A stretch of DNA of 64,000 bases from Solirubrobacter deserti (GTDB lineage: Bacteria; Actinomycetota; Thermoleophilia; Solirubrobacterales; Solirubrobacteraceae). The notes beneath the pieces were generated by a model. That model was not told where the DNA came from. It searched no databases and saw nothing but the letters and a program-made list of their open reading frames with translations. The position numbers were made by a program, and so were the translations under genes. Numbering within the stretch: the first letter of the stretch is position 1; every line of letters starts with the position of its first letter. Positions 17,012-25,400 of this stretch are shown here, one piece after another. Location: positions 62,001 to 126,000 of the forward strand of contig NZ_QPKJ02000006.1 in the NCBI RefSeq assembly GCF_003344625.1, in the 5' to 3' direction.

Positions 17012-17932
17012 CTATCGACTCGCGGCGAGCGCGTCAACGACCGCCTCGGCCGCCTGGGCGATCAGCGCGTCGTCGTGCTCGTCGTCCTCGCGCGGGCGGT
17101 TGGTCATGACGGCGAGCACGATCGGATCGCGGTCCGGCGGCCACAGCACCGCGATGTCGTTGCGGGCGCCGTAGGTCGCACCCGTGCCGGTCTTGTCCCC
17201 CACCTTCCACCCGTCCGGCACCCCCGCGCGGATCAGCGCGTCGCCGGTGGTGTTCGTGCGCAGCCACTTGATGAGCTGCCGGCGCTCCGGGCCGGGCAGG
17301 ACGTCGCCGAGCACGAACGCGTTCAGGTCGCGTGCGAGCGCGCGCGGGGTGCTCGTGTCGCGCTTCTGGCCCGGCGTCCAGAAGTTCAGCTCGGGCTCGG
17401 CACGCTCCAGCCGCGTCGCCTTGTCGCCGGCCGCCTGTTCGAGGATCGCGTCCAGGCCCTTGGGTCCGCCGAGGCGCTCGAGCAGCAGGTTGGCCGCGGT
17501 GTTGTCGCTGTGGCGCACCGCGGCGTCGCACAGCGCCTTGAGCGTCATGCTGCCGCCGAGCTCGCGTTCGGTGATCGGCGAGTACGCGTTCACCAGGCCG
17601 GTGATCTCGACCTCCTCGTCGAGCTCGTCCAGCCCGTACTCGCGCAGCATCGCGGCCGCGGCGAGCGCTTTGAAGGTGGACGCGAGCGGGAACCGCTCGT
17701 TCGCGCGGAACGCCAGCTCACGCCCGCTGCCGGTGTCCAGCGCGTAGACCCCGAGCCGCGCGTCGAACTCGCGCTCCAGCTGCCGGAACGCGCGCGTGTC
17801 GGGTGTGGCGGTCGCAGTCGGCGTGGGGGCGGTCGCGGTGGCCGTGGCGGTCGGTGTCGGCGCGGGCGCGGCGGTCTCGCCACAGGCCGTCAGGGTGAGC
17901 AGCGCGGCGGCGGCACAGAGTCTCCGGAGCAC
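17012..17932 (-). CDS. Class A beta-lactamase, lipoprotein
   Basis: A 306-residue serine beta-lactamase with a lipobox (LTLTAC, Cys17) and a Pro/Thr/Ala-rich tether (about 22-44). All class A motifs are present: S85-x-x-K88 (STFK), S142-D-N, the omega-loop E179-x-x-x-N183 (EPELN) and K247-T-G. Length is normal apart from the tether. It hydrolyses beta-lactams at the outer membrane face. Environmental actinobacteria often carry such enzymes intrinsically, and no resistance cassette or mobile element surrounds it. The GTG start has no obvious ribosome-binding site. It is divergent from the YCII gene and followed by two small membrane genes. Confidence 0.93.
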   Translation of the reverse strand: MLRRLCAAAALLTLTACGETAAPAPTPTATATATAPTPTATATPDTRAFRQLEREFDARLGVYALDTGSGRELAFRANERFPLASTFKALAAAAMLREYGLDELDEEVEITGLVNAYSPITERELGGSMTLKALCDAAVRHSDNTAANLLLERLGGPKGLDAILEQAAGDKATRLERAEPELNFWTPGQKRDTSTPRALARDLNAFVLGDVLPGPERRQLIKWLRTNTTGDALIRAGVPDGWKVGDKTGTGATYGARNDIAVLWPPDRDPIVLAVMTNRPREDDEHDDALIAQAAEAVVDALAASR

Positions 17933-18025
17933 GCGGATCAGGGATACCGCATCCTCGTGTCGAGAGACCCGGATCGGCTCCGCTCACCAGGTGAAAGGGC
18001 CACACGACCACCCCGGAGGAACACG

Positions 18026-18433
18026 ATGCCCAAGTACCTGTTGCTCAAGCACTACCGCGGCGGCCCAGAGCCGCACCGTCCCGTGCCGCCGATCGACCAG
18101 TGGGCGCCGGAGGACGTCGAGGCGCACATGGCGTTCCAGGATCACGTCAGCCGGCTGCTCGAGGAGAGCGGCGAGTACGTCGACGCGCGGGCGCTCACGC
18201 CGGCGCAGACGTGGGTGCGCTACGGCGGCCCGGACGCGGCGCCCGTCACCACCGACGGCCCGCATCCGGAGACCAGCGACCTGGTCGCGGGCTGGTGGAT
18301 GATCGACGTCGACTCCTACGAGCGGGCGGTGGAGCTGGCGGCCTACGTCTCCTCCGAGCCGGGCCCGGGCGGTGAGCCGCTGTACGAGTGGATCGACGTC
18401 CGGGAGATCCTGTGGGAACGTCCCACCGACTGA
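18026..18433 (+). CDS. YCII/DGPF-domain protein
   Basis: A 135-residue protein of the YCII-related (DGPF) family: KYLLLKHYRGGPEP at the start, VTTDGPHPETSDLVAGWWMI in place of the DGPF-x-ETKE core, and a final PLYEWIDVREIL strand. GGAGGA lies six bases upstream of the ATG. These ferredoxin-like proteins are the standard genomic partners of ECF42 sigma factors. The downstream sigma gene starts inside this one, so the pair is coupled. The enzymatic role is unknown. Confidence 0.88.
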   Translation: MPKYLLLKHYRGGPEPHRPVPPIDQWAPEDVEAHMAFQDHVSRLLEESGEYVDARALTPAQTWVRYGGPDAAPVTTDGPHPETSDLVAGWWMIDVDSYERAVELAAYVSSEPGPGGEPLYEWIDVREILWERPTD

Positions 18434-19602
18434 CCGACGGGGCCGCGCTGCGGGACCTCGTCCCGCGCGTGCTCGCCAGCCTCGTCCGGCGGGGCGAGGC
18501 CTTCGACGCCGCCGAGGACGCGCTGCAGGAGGCGCTGATCGAGGCGCTGCGGGTGTGGCCCGAGCACCCGCCGCGCGACCCGCGCGCGTGGCTGGCGGCG
18601 GTCGCGACCCGGCGGCTCGTCGACGCCCGCCGCAGCGAGGCCGCACGGGCGCGCCGCGAGGAGGAGGTGCAGGCCGAGCCGCCGCCCGGCCCGGTCAGCG
18701 ACGCCGGCGACGACACGCTGTTCCTGCTGTTCACCTGCTGCCATCCCGACCTCGCCCCCACCTCGCAGGTGGCGCTCACGCTGCGCGCGGTCGGCGGCCT
18801 CACCACGCGTGAGATCGCCGACGCCTTCTACGTCCCGGAGGCGACGATGGCGCAGCGGATCAGCCGCGCCAAGCGCACGCTGCGCGGGCGTCGCCTCGAC
18901 CAGCCCGGCGACCTCGCCGTGGTGCTGCGCGTGCTCTACCTGATCTACACGACCGGCCACTCGGAGCGGGTGGACCTGGCGGCCGAGGCGATCCGGCTCG
19001 CCCGCCAGCTCACGCTCGCCACCGAGGAGCCGGAGGCGCGCGGGCTGCTCGCGCTGATGCTGCTCAACCACGCTCGGTGGCCGGCGCGCTTCGACGCCGA
19101 GGGCCGGGTCGTCACGCTCGACCGCCAGGACCGCAGCCGATGGGACACGCGCGCGATCGCGGAGGGCGTGCGCGTGCTGCAGTCCGCGCTGGTCCTCCAG
19201 CGCCCGGGCCGCTACCAGATCGAGGCCGCGATCGCCGCCCTGCACGACGACGCGGCCAGCGCGGAGGAGACCGACTGGCCGCAGATCCTCGCCTGGTACG
19301 ACGACCTCGTGGCGCTCACCGACGACCCGCCGCGCCAGGACCCGGCGGCCGTGCTCGGCCGCGCCGTCGCGGTCGGGCACGTCGTCGGTCCGGTCGCCGG
19401 GCTGCTCGAGACCGACCGCGTGCGTGGGGTGCTCGGCGACCGCTACCGCTGGCACGCGGTCCGCGCCTACCTGCACGAGCTCGGCGGTGACCGGCTGGCG
19501 GCGGGCGCCGCCTACGCGGAGGCCGCCCGCCGGGCCACGAACGTCGCCGAGCGCGACCACCTGGTCCGGCAGGCCGCGCGCGTGCGAGCTAGCGGAGCTT
19601 GA
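18412..19602 (+). CDS. ECF42-type RNA polymerase sigma factor with TPR-like C-terminal domain
   Basis: A 396-residue sigma factor, far longer than ordinary ECF factors. Region 2 is near residues 10-70 (EAFDAAEDALQEALIEALRVWP, WLAAVATRRLVD). Region 4 is near 115-160 (GLTTREIADAFYVPEATMAQRISRAKRTL). A helical C-terminal extension of about 230 residues includes LARQLTLATEEPEARGLLALMLL and GRYQIEAAIAALHDDA. This is the ECF42 architecture, in which the extension replaces an anti-sigma factor. I prefer the GTG at 18412, which overlaps the YCII gene by 22 bases. It converges on the FHA-protease gene with a 14-base overlap. Confidence 0.9.
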   Translation: MGTSHRLTDGAALRDLVPRVLASLVRRGEAFDAAEDALQEALIEALRVWPEHPPRDPRAWLAAVATRRLVDARRSEAARARREEEVQAEPPPGPVSDAGDDTLFLLFTCCHPDLAPTSQVALTLRAVGGLTTREIADAFYVPEATMAQRISRAKRTLRGRRLDQPGDLAVVLRVLYLIYTTGHSERVDLAAEAIRLARQLTLATEEPEARGLLALMLLNHARWPARFDAEGRVVTLDRQDRSRWDTRAIAEGVRVLQSALVLQRPGRYQIEAAIAALHDDAASAEETDWPQILAWYDDLVALTDDPPRQDPAAVLGRAVAVGHVVGPVAGLLETDRVRGVLGDRYRWHAVRAYLHELGGDRLAAGAAYAEAARRATNVAERDHLVRQAARVRASGA

Positions 19603-21160
19603 TCGTGCGCTTGAAGTGCAGGCCCTGGCGGACGATCGCCGACTGCAGCGAGTTCAGGCGCGCGCCGTAGAGGGCGAGCGGCGGGAAGCGGTAGCCCTCG
19701 ACGCGGATGGTGTCGCCCGAGGACTTGGAGTTCAGGATGTCGCAGACGTCCTGGAACTTGCGCACGGGCGTGCCGTCGATCTCGTAGATCGTGTCGCCGA
19801 ACTCGAACTTCTTCTTGTCGGCGGGCGAGCCGGCGTCGACGCTGAGGACGACGAGCGCGCTGCCGGTGCGGCCGGTGGTGCGCGGGCGCAACGGGAGCTG
19901 GCCGCCGGTCATGGGCAGCAGCTGCCAGCCGACGAAGCCGCTGTTCTTGCCGGCGGTGAGGTCGGCGAGCAGGGTCTTGACGCGGTCGATGCCGATGGCG
20001 GCGTTCTGGTTCTGGCTGCCGCCGCGGCCGCTGGTGAAGGTGTTGACGCCGATCACCTGGCCGGCCTCGTTGAACAGCGGGCCGCCGGAGTTGCCGCCGT
20101 TGAGCGGCGCCTGGTGCTGGATGACCTCGGGCAGCGAGGGTGAGGCCTTGCCGAGCGTCGACTTGCCGGTCGGCGCCGAGACGATGCCCTCGGACGCCTG
20201 CAGGGTGCGGTCGGACACGCGCTCCTCGAACGCGGACGGGTAGCCGAGCGCGATCACGCGGTCACCGGCGGCGACCTTGGAGGAGGTGCCGAGCTGGGCC
20301 TCGACCAGGTTCTTCGGGGTCGGCCGCAGCGAGACGAGGGCGAGGTCCTCGCACGGCGCCTGGGAGACGACGCGCGCGCTCATCTCGGTGCCGCCGCCGA
20401 CCTTGGCCTTGATCGACGTCTGACCCGCGACGACATGCGCGTTGGTGAGCACGAGGCCTTTCTCGGCGTCGACCACGATGCCCGAGCCGCCGCCCGACAG
20501 CGTCGTCTTGCGGCCGCGATTGAAGCCCGGGCCGCGCGTGGTGAGCTCGACGGTGGACGGCGCGCCCTTCTTGATCTGCTGCGCGACGGTCAGCTTCTTC
20601 GGCTCCACCGGGCTCTTGACCGCTTCGCCGTCGTCGCCGCCGCCGGCCGCGAGCGCGACCGCGACCCCGACCACCGCAAGCCCGGCGACAACGCCGCCGC
20701 CGATGAGGGCGCCGCGCGGGACCGCGCGCGAGGGGACGGTCGGCTGCTTGGCAGCCGCGGCCGGCGTGGCCGGGACGGCGAGCGGCGTGCGCGGCGTGTC
20801 CTGCTGGCGGACCCGGCCGAACTGCGTCGGCTGCGCGGAGCGCCCGAGCGGGTCGAGCAGGCTGAGCTTGGTCTGGCCGACCTCGATCATGTCCCCCGGC
20901 TGCAGCCGGCGGCGCGTCGTGACACGCTCGTTGTTGACGTAGGTGCCGTTGGTCGAGCCGAGATCCTGGATCTCGAGGCCCCCGTCGGGCGTGGCCTGGA
21001 TGCGTGCGTGGCGGCGGGACAGCTCGGGATCGTCGGCGAGGCGGCCGTCGTCATCGTCCGCGAGGCGCCCGATGAGGAACTCGCCCCTGCCGACGACGAT
21101 CTCGCGCCCCTTGGCGTTTCCGTCCGTGACCAGAAGCTTGTGCGTGTCCGTCGGGGTCAT
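19589..21160 (-). CDS. FHA-domain trypsin-like (HtrA) protease with PDZ domain
   Basis: A 523-residue membrane-bound protein. An N-terminal FHA domain (about 8-100) has the phosphothreonine-binding landmarks SRRH and GSTNGTYVN. A Pro/Ala linker follows, then one transmembrane helix (about 150-172). The extracytoplasmic S1C protease domain has a complete triad: H242 (TNAHVV), D272 (EDLALV) and S358 (GGNSGGP). A PDZ-like domain follows (ALVVLSVDAGSPADKKKF, GDTIYEIDGTPV). A cytoplasmic phosphopeptide reader joined to an external protease suggests kinase-controlled proteolysis. The neighbouring kinase gene, 59 bases away on the same strand, is the likely partner. Confidence 0.92.
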   Translation of the reverse strand: MTPTDTHKLLVTDGNAKGREIVVGRGEFLIGRLADDDDGRLADDPELSRRHARIQATPDGGLEIQDLGSTNGTYVNNERVTTRRRLQPGDMIEVGQTKLSLLDPLGRSAQPTQFGRVRQQDTPRTPLAVPATPAAAAKQPTVPSRAVPRGALIGGGVVAGLAVVGVAVALAAGGGDDGEAVKSPVEPKKLTVAQQIKKGAPSTVELTTRGPGFNRGRKTTLSGGGSGIVVDAEKGLVLTNAHVVAGQTSIKAKVGGGTEMSARVVSQAPCEDLALVSLRPTPKNLVEAQLGTSSKVAAGDRVIALGYPSAFEERVSDRTLQASEGIVSAPTGKSTLGKASPSLPEVIQHQAPLNGGNSGGPLFNEAGQVIGVNTFTSGRGGSQNQNAAIGIDRVKTLLADLTAGKNSGFVGWQLLPMTGGQLPLRPRTTGRTGSALVVLSVDAGSPADKKKFEFGDTIYEIDGTPVRKFQDVCDILNSKSSGDTIRVEGYRFPPLALYGARLNSLQSAIVRQGLHFKRTIKLR

Positions 21161-21219
21161 GGCGTGAGTTCTATGGCCGTCGGGTCAAGGGCTCCAGGGC
21201 CCCATGGTGTCGTCGGGGG

Positions 21220-23529
21220 TCACCCCACCCGGTACCCCGCCTCTTCGAGGCGGTCGAACGCCCCCTGCAGCGAGGTCTCGGCGCGCCGGGCGGCGCTGCG
21301 GGCTTGGGCGTAGGCGCGTTCGCGGCCGCTGCGGGCGGCCTGAGCGGCGTCCCCGTACGCGTCCGCGGCGGTCTTGACGCGGCTGGTGATCTGGGTCGCG
21401 AGCGCGCGCTCGGCCGGTCCGGCGGCGAGCTCGGTCTGCCCCGCCTCGCGGTATGCGCCGGCGAGCGCAGCGAGCGCGTTGGCCTGGGCGGTGCGTGTGC
21501 GGGCGCGGCCCAGCGCGCGGGTGGAGGCCGAGCGTGCGGCCTCCAGCTCGGAGGCGAGCCCGTCCACGTCCTCGGCGAACTCGGCGCTGGGGCCGACGGG
21601 CCGCGTGTCGTGGCCTTCGAGCCTCAGGCTCGCGGCGGTCTCGTCGCAGGCGCGCTGCGGGCCGTGGCACGCGACTGCGGCCGCGCCCGTGGTGAGCGGG
21701 ACGACGTAGACCGTCAACGGCTTGTCGAACCCGTTCGGACGCAGGTCACGGAAGCGCATCGCCTCCGCCTCGCCGAGCTTGACGCGATCGTCGGTCGCAG
21801 GCGGGTTCCCGAGGCCCTCGAGGAACCCGGCGGGGAGCAGCTGCGGGCCGGAAGGATCGGTGAGCGTGCCGGCGACCGCGCCGCCGTCGGAGGCCCCGAT
21901 CGACACCGGGTCCTTGAGATCCAGCCCCGGGATCACGGGCGCTTCCGCGCGCCGCCACCCCGTCGGCGCGGTGAGCTGCACGCCACCGGCGGACACGGTG
22001 ACCGGCGCGGGCGCCGCCACCGGCTCGGGCGAGCCGGAACGTCCCGCCAGGAACGCGCCCACGGCGGCCCCGACGACGATGACGGAGAGGACCGCGAGCG
22101 CGGGCCGCCGCCGCTGGGCCGCTTCGGACGTGGTCGCGCCGGCGGCCGCGGTGCGCGCCGACACGCGCGTCTCGGGGACGGCCTCCCGCGCCACGTAGGG
22201 CGTGTCGCCCGCCGCAGCTCCGCGTTCGGACACGCGCGTCTCGGGGGCCGCCTGTCCCGACTGCGCCCCGCGCTCGGACACGCGCGTCTCCGGCGCCGCC
22301 TCGCGCGCCTCCGCCGGCGCTTCGCCCGCCCATCCGCGCGTCTCGGGGGCCGCGGCCGCGCCGGCGCTCGCCGGCGCGGCCGCTCGTCCGGAGGCCGGCG
22401 TCTCGGAGGGTGCCGCCCGCACGGCGCCCGACGCTTCCTCCCCTGCCCTACGTTCGGATACGCGCGTCTCGCGCGCCGGCGTTTGCGGGGAGCGCACGCG
22501 CGCGGAGATCCGGGTGTCCGGCGCGGTCTCGGCCGGCGGCGGCGTGGCGACCGCCGCCGCCGTGCGCAACGGCGACGCGGGCGTGTCCTGCGCGGCCGCA
22601 GGCGTGTCCGCGCGGGGCGCCGCGGCGCGAGTGGTGCCGCGGACGGTGGTCGGTGAGCGCCGGGGATCGGTCGGCATCGGCGAGCCGAACGGGCCCGGCG
22701 CGTCTTCAGCGACGTCCGCCAGCGCCTCGGCGGCCGCCGCGACCATCGCCGAGGCGGACTCGAAGCGCTCCCCGGGCACCTTCGCCAGCCCGCGCGCGAT
22801 CACCGCGTCGATCGCCTCCGGCAGGTCCTCGCGGCGGGCCGTCACGGACGGCGCCGGGTCGGCGACATGCGCGTACAGCAGCGCAGCGTCGGTCAACCGC
22901 ACGAACGGGACCTCGCCGGTCAAGCACTCGTACAGCACGGCGGTGAGCGCGTATTGGTCGCTGCCGCGGCCGCCGATCTCGCCCGAGATCAGCTCGGGAG
23001 CGACGTAGTCGAACGTGCCGACGAACTGTCCGGTCTTCGTGACGCCCGTCGCGCCCGCTTCCTTGGTCAAGCCGAAGTCGGCCAGGTACGCGTGGTCACG
23101 CGCGCCGACGAGGATGTTCTGCGGCTTGATGTCGCGGTGGATGAGCTCGGCCTCGTGGGCGGCGTCGAGCGCGTCCGCGATCGGCCCGAGCACGCGCAGC
23201 GCGCGCGCCACGCTCAGCCCGCCGCCGAGGATCAGCTCCTTCAGGTTGCTCCCGCGCACCAGGCGCATCGCCAGGAACAGGCCTTCGTCGACCTCGCCCG
23301 CCTCGTACACGGGGACGATGTTCGGGTGATCGAGCGCCGCCTGGATCAGGCCTTCACGCCGGAAGCGTTCACGGAAGTCCTGGTCCGAGGTGAGGACGTC
23401 GGCCAGGAACTTCAGCGCCACCGTGCGGTTCAGCGAGAGCTGCGTCGCCGTGTAGACGACGCCCATCCCGCCGCGCCCGAGGACGCCGTCGATCCGATAG
23501 CCGGCGACGATGTCGCCAGGAGCGAGCAC
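21220..23529 (-). CDS. Transmembrane Ser/Thr protein kinase with TRVS-repeat linker
   Basis: A 769-residue PknB-type kinase. The catalytic domain (1 to about 265) has a glycine loop (LGRGGMGVVY), K40, HRD at 131-133 (IHRDIKPQN) and DFG at 151-153, followed by a TKTGQFVGTFDYVAPE activation loop. A Pro/Ala-rich juxtamembrane linker (about 270-470) repeats the element (D/E)TR(V/I)S(E/A)R at least five times. One helix near 480-500 crosses the membrane. The external part (about 505-769) has a predicted beta domain and a long Ala/Arg helical region. It starts (GTG) three bases after the upstream gene's stop. The TRVS elements are candidate self-phosphorylation sites. Confidence 0.93.
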   Translation of the reverse strand: MLAPGDIVAGYRIDGVLGRGGMGVVYTATQLSLNRTVALKFLADVLTSDQDFRERFRREGLIQAALDHPNIVPVYEAGEVDEGLFLAMRLVRGSNLKELILGGGLSVARALRVLGPIADALDAAHEAELIHRDIKPQNILVGARDHAYLADFGLTKEAGATGVTKTGQFVGTFDYVAPELISGEIGGRGSDQYALTAVLYECLTGEVPFVRLTDAALLYAHVADPAPSVTARREDLPEAIDAVIARGLAKVPGERFESASAMVAAAAEALADVAEDAPGPFGSPMPTDPRRSPTTVRGTTRAAAPRADTPAAAQDTPASPLRTAAAVATPPPAETAPDTRISARVRSPQTPARETRVSERRAGEEASGAVRAAPSETPASGRAAAPASAGAAAAPETRGWAGEAPAEAREAAPETRVSERGAQSGQAAPETRVSERGAAAGDTPYVAREAVPETRVSARTAAAGATTSEAAQRRRPALAVLSVIVVGAAVGAFLAGRSGSPEPVAAPAPVTVSAGGVQLTAPTGWRRAEAPVIPGLDLKDPVSIGASDGGAVAGTLTDPSGPQLLPAGFLEGLGNPPATDDRVKLGEAEAMRFRDLRPNGFDKPLTVYVVPLTTGAAAVACHGPQRACDETAASLRLEGHDTRPVGPSAEFAEDVDGLASELEAARSASTRALGRARTRTAQANALAALAGAYREAGQTELAAGPAERALATQITSRVKTAADAYGDAAQAARSGRERAYAQARSAARRAETSLQGAFDRLEEAGYRVG
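22154..22530 (-). repeat. Degenerate in-gene repeats encoding TR(V/I)S motifs
   Basis: The DNA word ACGCGCGTCTC (plus-strand reading) recurs within this part of the kinase gene, at spacings of about 50-120 bases. It encodes ETRVSER, ETRVSAR and variants in the kinase linker. Spacing is irregular and the intervals are coding, so this is an expanded protein repeat and not a CRISPR array. Confidence 0.75.
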
Positions 23530-23532
23530 GGC

Positions 23533-23934
23533 TCAGCCGATCTCTTCGACCGGACGCGTCGCCGGCTTCTTCTTCGGTGTCGGCGAAGACGGCGACGGGG
23601 TCGTGGGCCGCGGGTTCGACGGTGCTGCGGTGGCGGCGGGCGGTGCGGTGGTGGTGGTGGTGGTCGTGCGCTGCGTCGGCGCCGGAGCCGACGACGACGA
23701 CGGCGGCGTGGCCGCCTGCGGCTTCTTCTTGGGCTTGGGCGCAGGACGCAGCGCCGGGATGGCACGTGCGGCGGTCACCCCGGAAGCCGAGACGGGCGCG
23801 CCGGGCGCCAGCGGCTCAGGCGTCGGAGCGGGCGCGACGACCGGCGCTCCCGCGTCCGCGCGGGTCACCCGCCCGAGGCCGAACGCGACCGCCACAAGGC
23901 TCACACCGACCAAGGTCAGCACGACGATCCGCAT
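23533..23934 (-). CDS. Membrane-anchored Pro/Thr/Ser-rich protein
   Basis: A 133-residue protein: one N-terminal hydrophobic helix (about 1-20), then a disordered Pro, Thr, Ser and Lys-rich external region with a run of seven Thr and repeated PKKK clusters. No folded domain is evident. It sits between the kinase gene (three-base gap) and the secreted Cys-containing gene (one-base gap), so it is part of the same operon. A wall-spanning or glycosylated tether is possible. I do not recognise a family. Confidence 0.75.
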   Translation of the reverse strand: MRIVVLTLVGVSLVAVAFGLGRVTRADAGAPVVAPAPTPEPLAPGAPVSASGVTAARAIPALRPAPKPKKKPQAATPPSSSSAPAPTQRTTTTTTTAPPAATAAPSNPRPTTPSPSSPTPKKKPATRPVEEIG

Positions 23935-23935
23935 G

Positions 23936-25009
23936 TCAGTAGCACGCTCCCTTTACGGGCGTGGACCTGCCCTCCGGCAGGCAGCGCGTCCACGACTGGG
24001 TCATCGTCGTCTTCTTCACCGTGTAGCGGTAGGTCTCGCCGTTGTAGCCCGGCCGCGAGACGCTCACGTCGATCGTCGTGCCCGGCTTCAGCCGACCCGC
24101 TCGGAGCTTCTTCGCGCTCACGTTCAGTCGCGACTTGGTCGGCCGCAGCGTCTGCTTCTTGCAGCCGCGCGAGCACCGGACGGTGACCGTCACGCCCTTG
24201 CGCGTCCCGCTCAACCGCAGCTCGCGCATGATCACGCCGCGGCCGCTCGTCGGGACGATCCGCCACTTGACGTCGACCTCCTGGCGCTTGCGGTCCTCGC
24301 ACCCGTCCTGGTTGATGTCCCGCCCGCGCGTGCCGGCGCCGGGGCACTTGTCCTGGGCGCCGCGGATGCCGTCCCGGTCCGGGTCGGGATCTCCGGCGCT
24401 GTTGCCAAAGCCGCCCGTGGTCGTGGGCACCCCGCCGCCGGTTCCGCCACCCGTGCCGCCGCCGGACCCGTCGTCGGCGAGGAACGCCGTCGACAGCCCG
24501 AAGTCACCGGACGCGGGAGAGCCTGTCCGCCGCGTGAGGCCGCCGATCTGGATGTGGTAGGTCTTGCCCGCCTCCAGGCCGCGCACCGCGAGGCCTTCAC
24601 GCCCGTACGTGTCGCCGTTGTCGAACGAGTCGTCGGAGCAGATCCGCTGGCCCGTCGCCACGTCGTAGATGGCCATCCGCGCGTCGATGCCGACCAGCGC
24701 GACGATCAGGATGCCGTTCTGGTTCGGGTGCACGGCCGCCCACACCGTCCGGCCGAACGTGGACCCGTCCGGGCAGGAGAGCTCCTCGTCGCTCTCGGCC
24801 ACCGAGCTCTTGTTCTCGGCCCCGATGACGTGCGGGGCGTCGAGCGTGGGCATCGGCGTGCCGGGCGCGTTGATGCAGTACGGCCCGCTGCGGTACTCGC
24901 CCGCGAGCGGCGCAGTCTGTACGCAGTTCGTCTGCGCGTGCGCCGAGGGGGCGAGCAGCGTCATCGCCGCCACCGCCAGCAGTACCCCTGTCGCCGTCCG
25001 CAAGCCCAT
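23936..25009 (-). CDS. Secreted protein with thrombospondin type-3-like calcium loop
   Basis: A 357-residue exported protein with a signal peptide (cleavage after SAHAQ, about residue 26). An N-terminal domain of about 180 residues with four Cys residues (NCVQTAPL, PYCINAPG, LSCPDGS, RICSDDS) is followed by a Gly-rich spacer. A DPDPDRDGIRGAQDKCPG segment with GRDINQDGCEDR is the Asp-rich thrombospondin type-3/OmpA-linker calcium motif. A final Ig-like domain of about 100 residues contains KCSRGC-like cysteines. GGAGG precedes the ATG at 25009. It is in the kinase/FHA operon and may be the external component. Binding target unknown. Confidence 0.78.
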   Translation of the reverse strand: MGLRTATGVLLAVAAMTLLAPSAHAQTNCVQTAPLAGEYRSGPYCINAPGTPMPTLDAPHVIGAENKSSVAESDEELSCPDGSTFGRTVWAAVHPNQNGILIVALVGIDARMAIYDVATGQRICSDDSFDNGDTYGREGLAVRGLEAGKTYHIQIGGLTRRTGSPASGDFGLSTAFLADDGSGGGTGGGTGGGVPTTTGGFGNSAGDPDPDRDGIRGAQDKCPGAGTRGRDINQDGCEDRKRQEVDVKWRIVPTSGRGVIMRELRLSGTRKGVTVTVRCSRGCKKQTLRPTKSRLNVSAKKLRAGRLKPGTTIDVSVSRPGYNGETYRYTVKKTTMTQSWTRCLPEGRSTPVKGACY

Positions 25010-25079
25010 CCGTGCCTCCAGGAAAGTACACCACCGCTGTCGACACGGTGTTAACAAGACGGATCCGGTCACGCCGAAT

Positions 25080-25400
25080 TCACGCAATGAGCAGCCGGAG
25101 ACGGGTCCCGCCGACGCGCAGCTCGTCGCCCTCGAGCAGCGGATGCGGCAGCGCGATGCGCGCGCCGTTGACCCACGTGCCGTTGGTCGAGTTGAGGTCG
25201 TTCACGCGCGCGCCGTCCTCGAAGACGGTCACCAGCGCGTGCCGGCGGGAGACCTGGTCGTCCTCGATCACGATCCCGGCCGTGTCGTCGCGCCCGATCG
25301 CGATCGCGATCGCGCCCGCCAGCGGGAACTCCCGGCCGCTGTCCGGACCGTCGAGCACGACGAGCCGTACGCCCGCGGACCTAGAATCGCGCACGGCCAT
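25080..25400 (-). CDS. Small FHA-domain protein
   Basis: A 106-residue protein that is almost entirely one FHA domain: IAIGRDD, then DDQVSRRHALVTVFEDGARV and LNSTNGTWVNG, holding the GR, SxxH and STNG phosphothreonine contacts. A GGGGGAGGGA ribosome-binding site lies 8-9 bases before the ATG, which supports this start. That site is inside the coding region of the divergent FHA-HTH gene, and the two ATG codons overlap in a CCATGG palindrome. It is first in the minus-strand operon with the kinase. It is likely an adaptor for phosphorylated kinase or substrates. Confidence 0.88.
   Translation of the reverse strand: MAVRDSRSAGVRLVVLDGPDSGREFPLAGAIAIAIGRDDTAGIVIEDDQVSRRHALVTVFEDGARVNDLNSTNGTWVNGARIALPHPLLEGDELRVGGTRLRLLIA
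25382..25400 (+). promoter_or_regulatory. Putative -10 element for a leaderless FHA-HTH transcript
   Basis: TAGAAT at 25382-25387 ends 11 bases before the plus-strand ATG at 25399, and no Shine-Dalgarno sequence is visible before that ATG. In actinobacteria this spacing is what a leaderless mRNA beginning at the start codon would need. No convincing -35 element is seen. The element lies inside the first codons of the opposite gene. Confidence 0.45.

Noticed and set aside
17012..17932. Beta-lactamase as evidence of an acquired resistance element
   Set aside because: The flanks contain no integrase, transposase or repeat, and the lipoprotein form and base composition match the neighbourhood, so an intrinsic gene is more likely.
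22154..22530. Regular DNA repeats that could suggest a CRISPR array
   Set aside because: Repeats are about ten bases, irregularly spaced and in frame inside the kinase gene. No cas genes are present.
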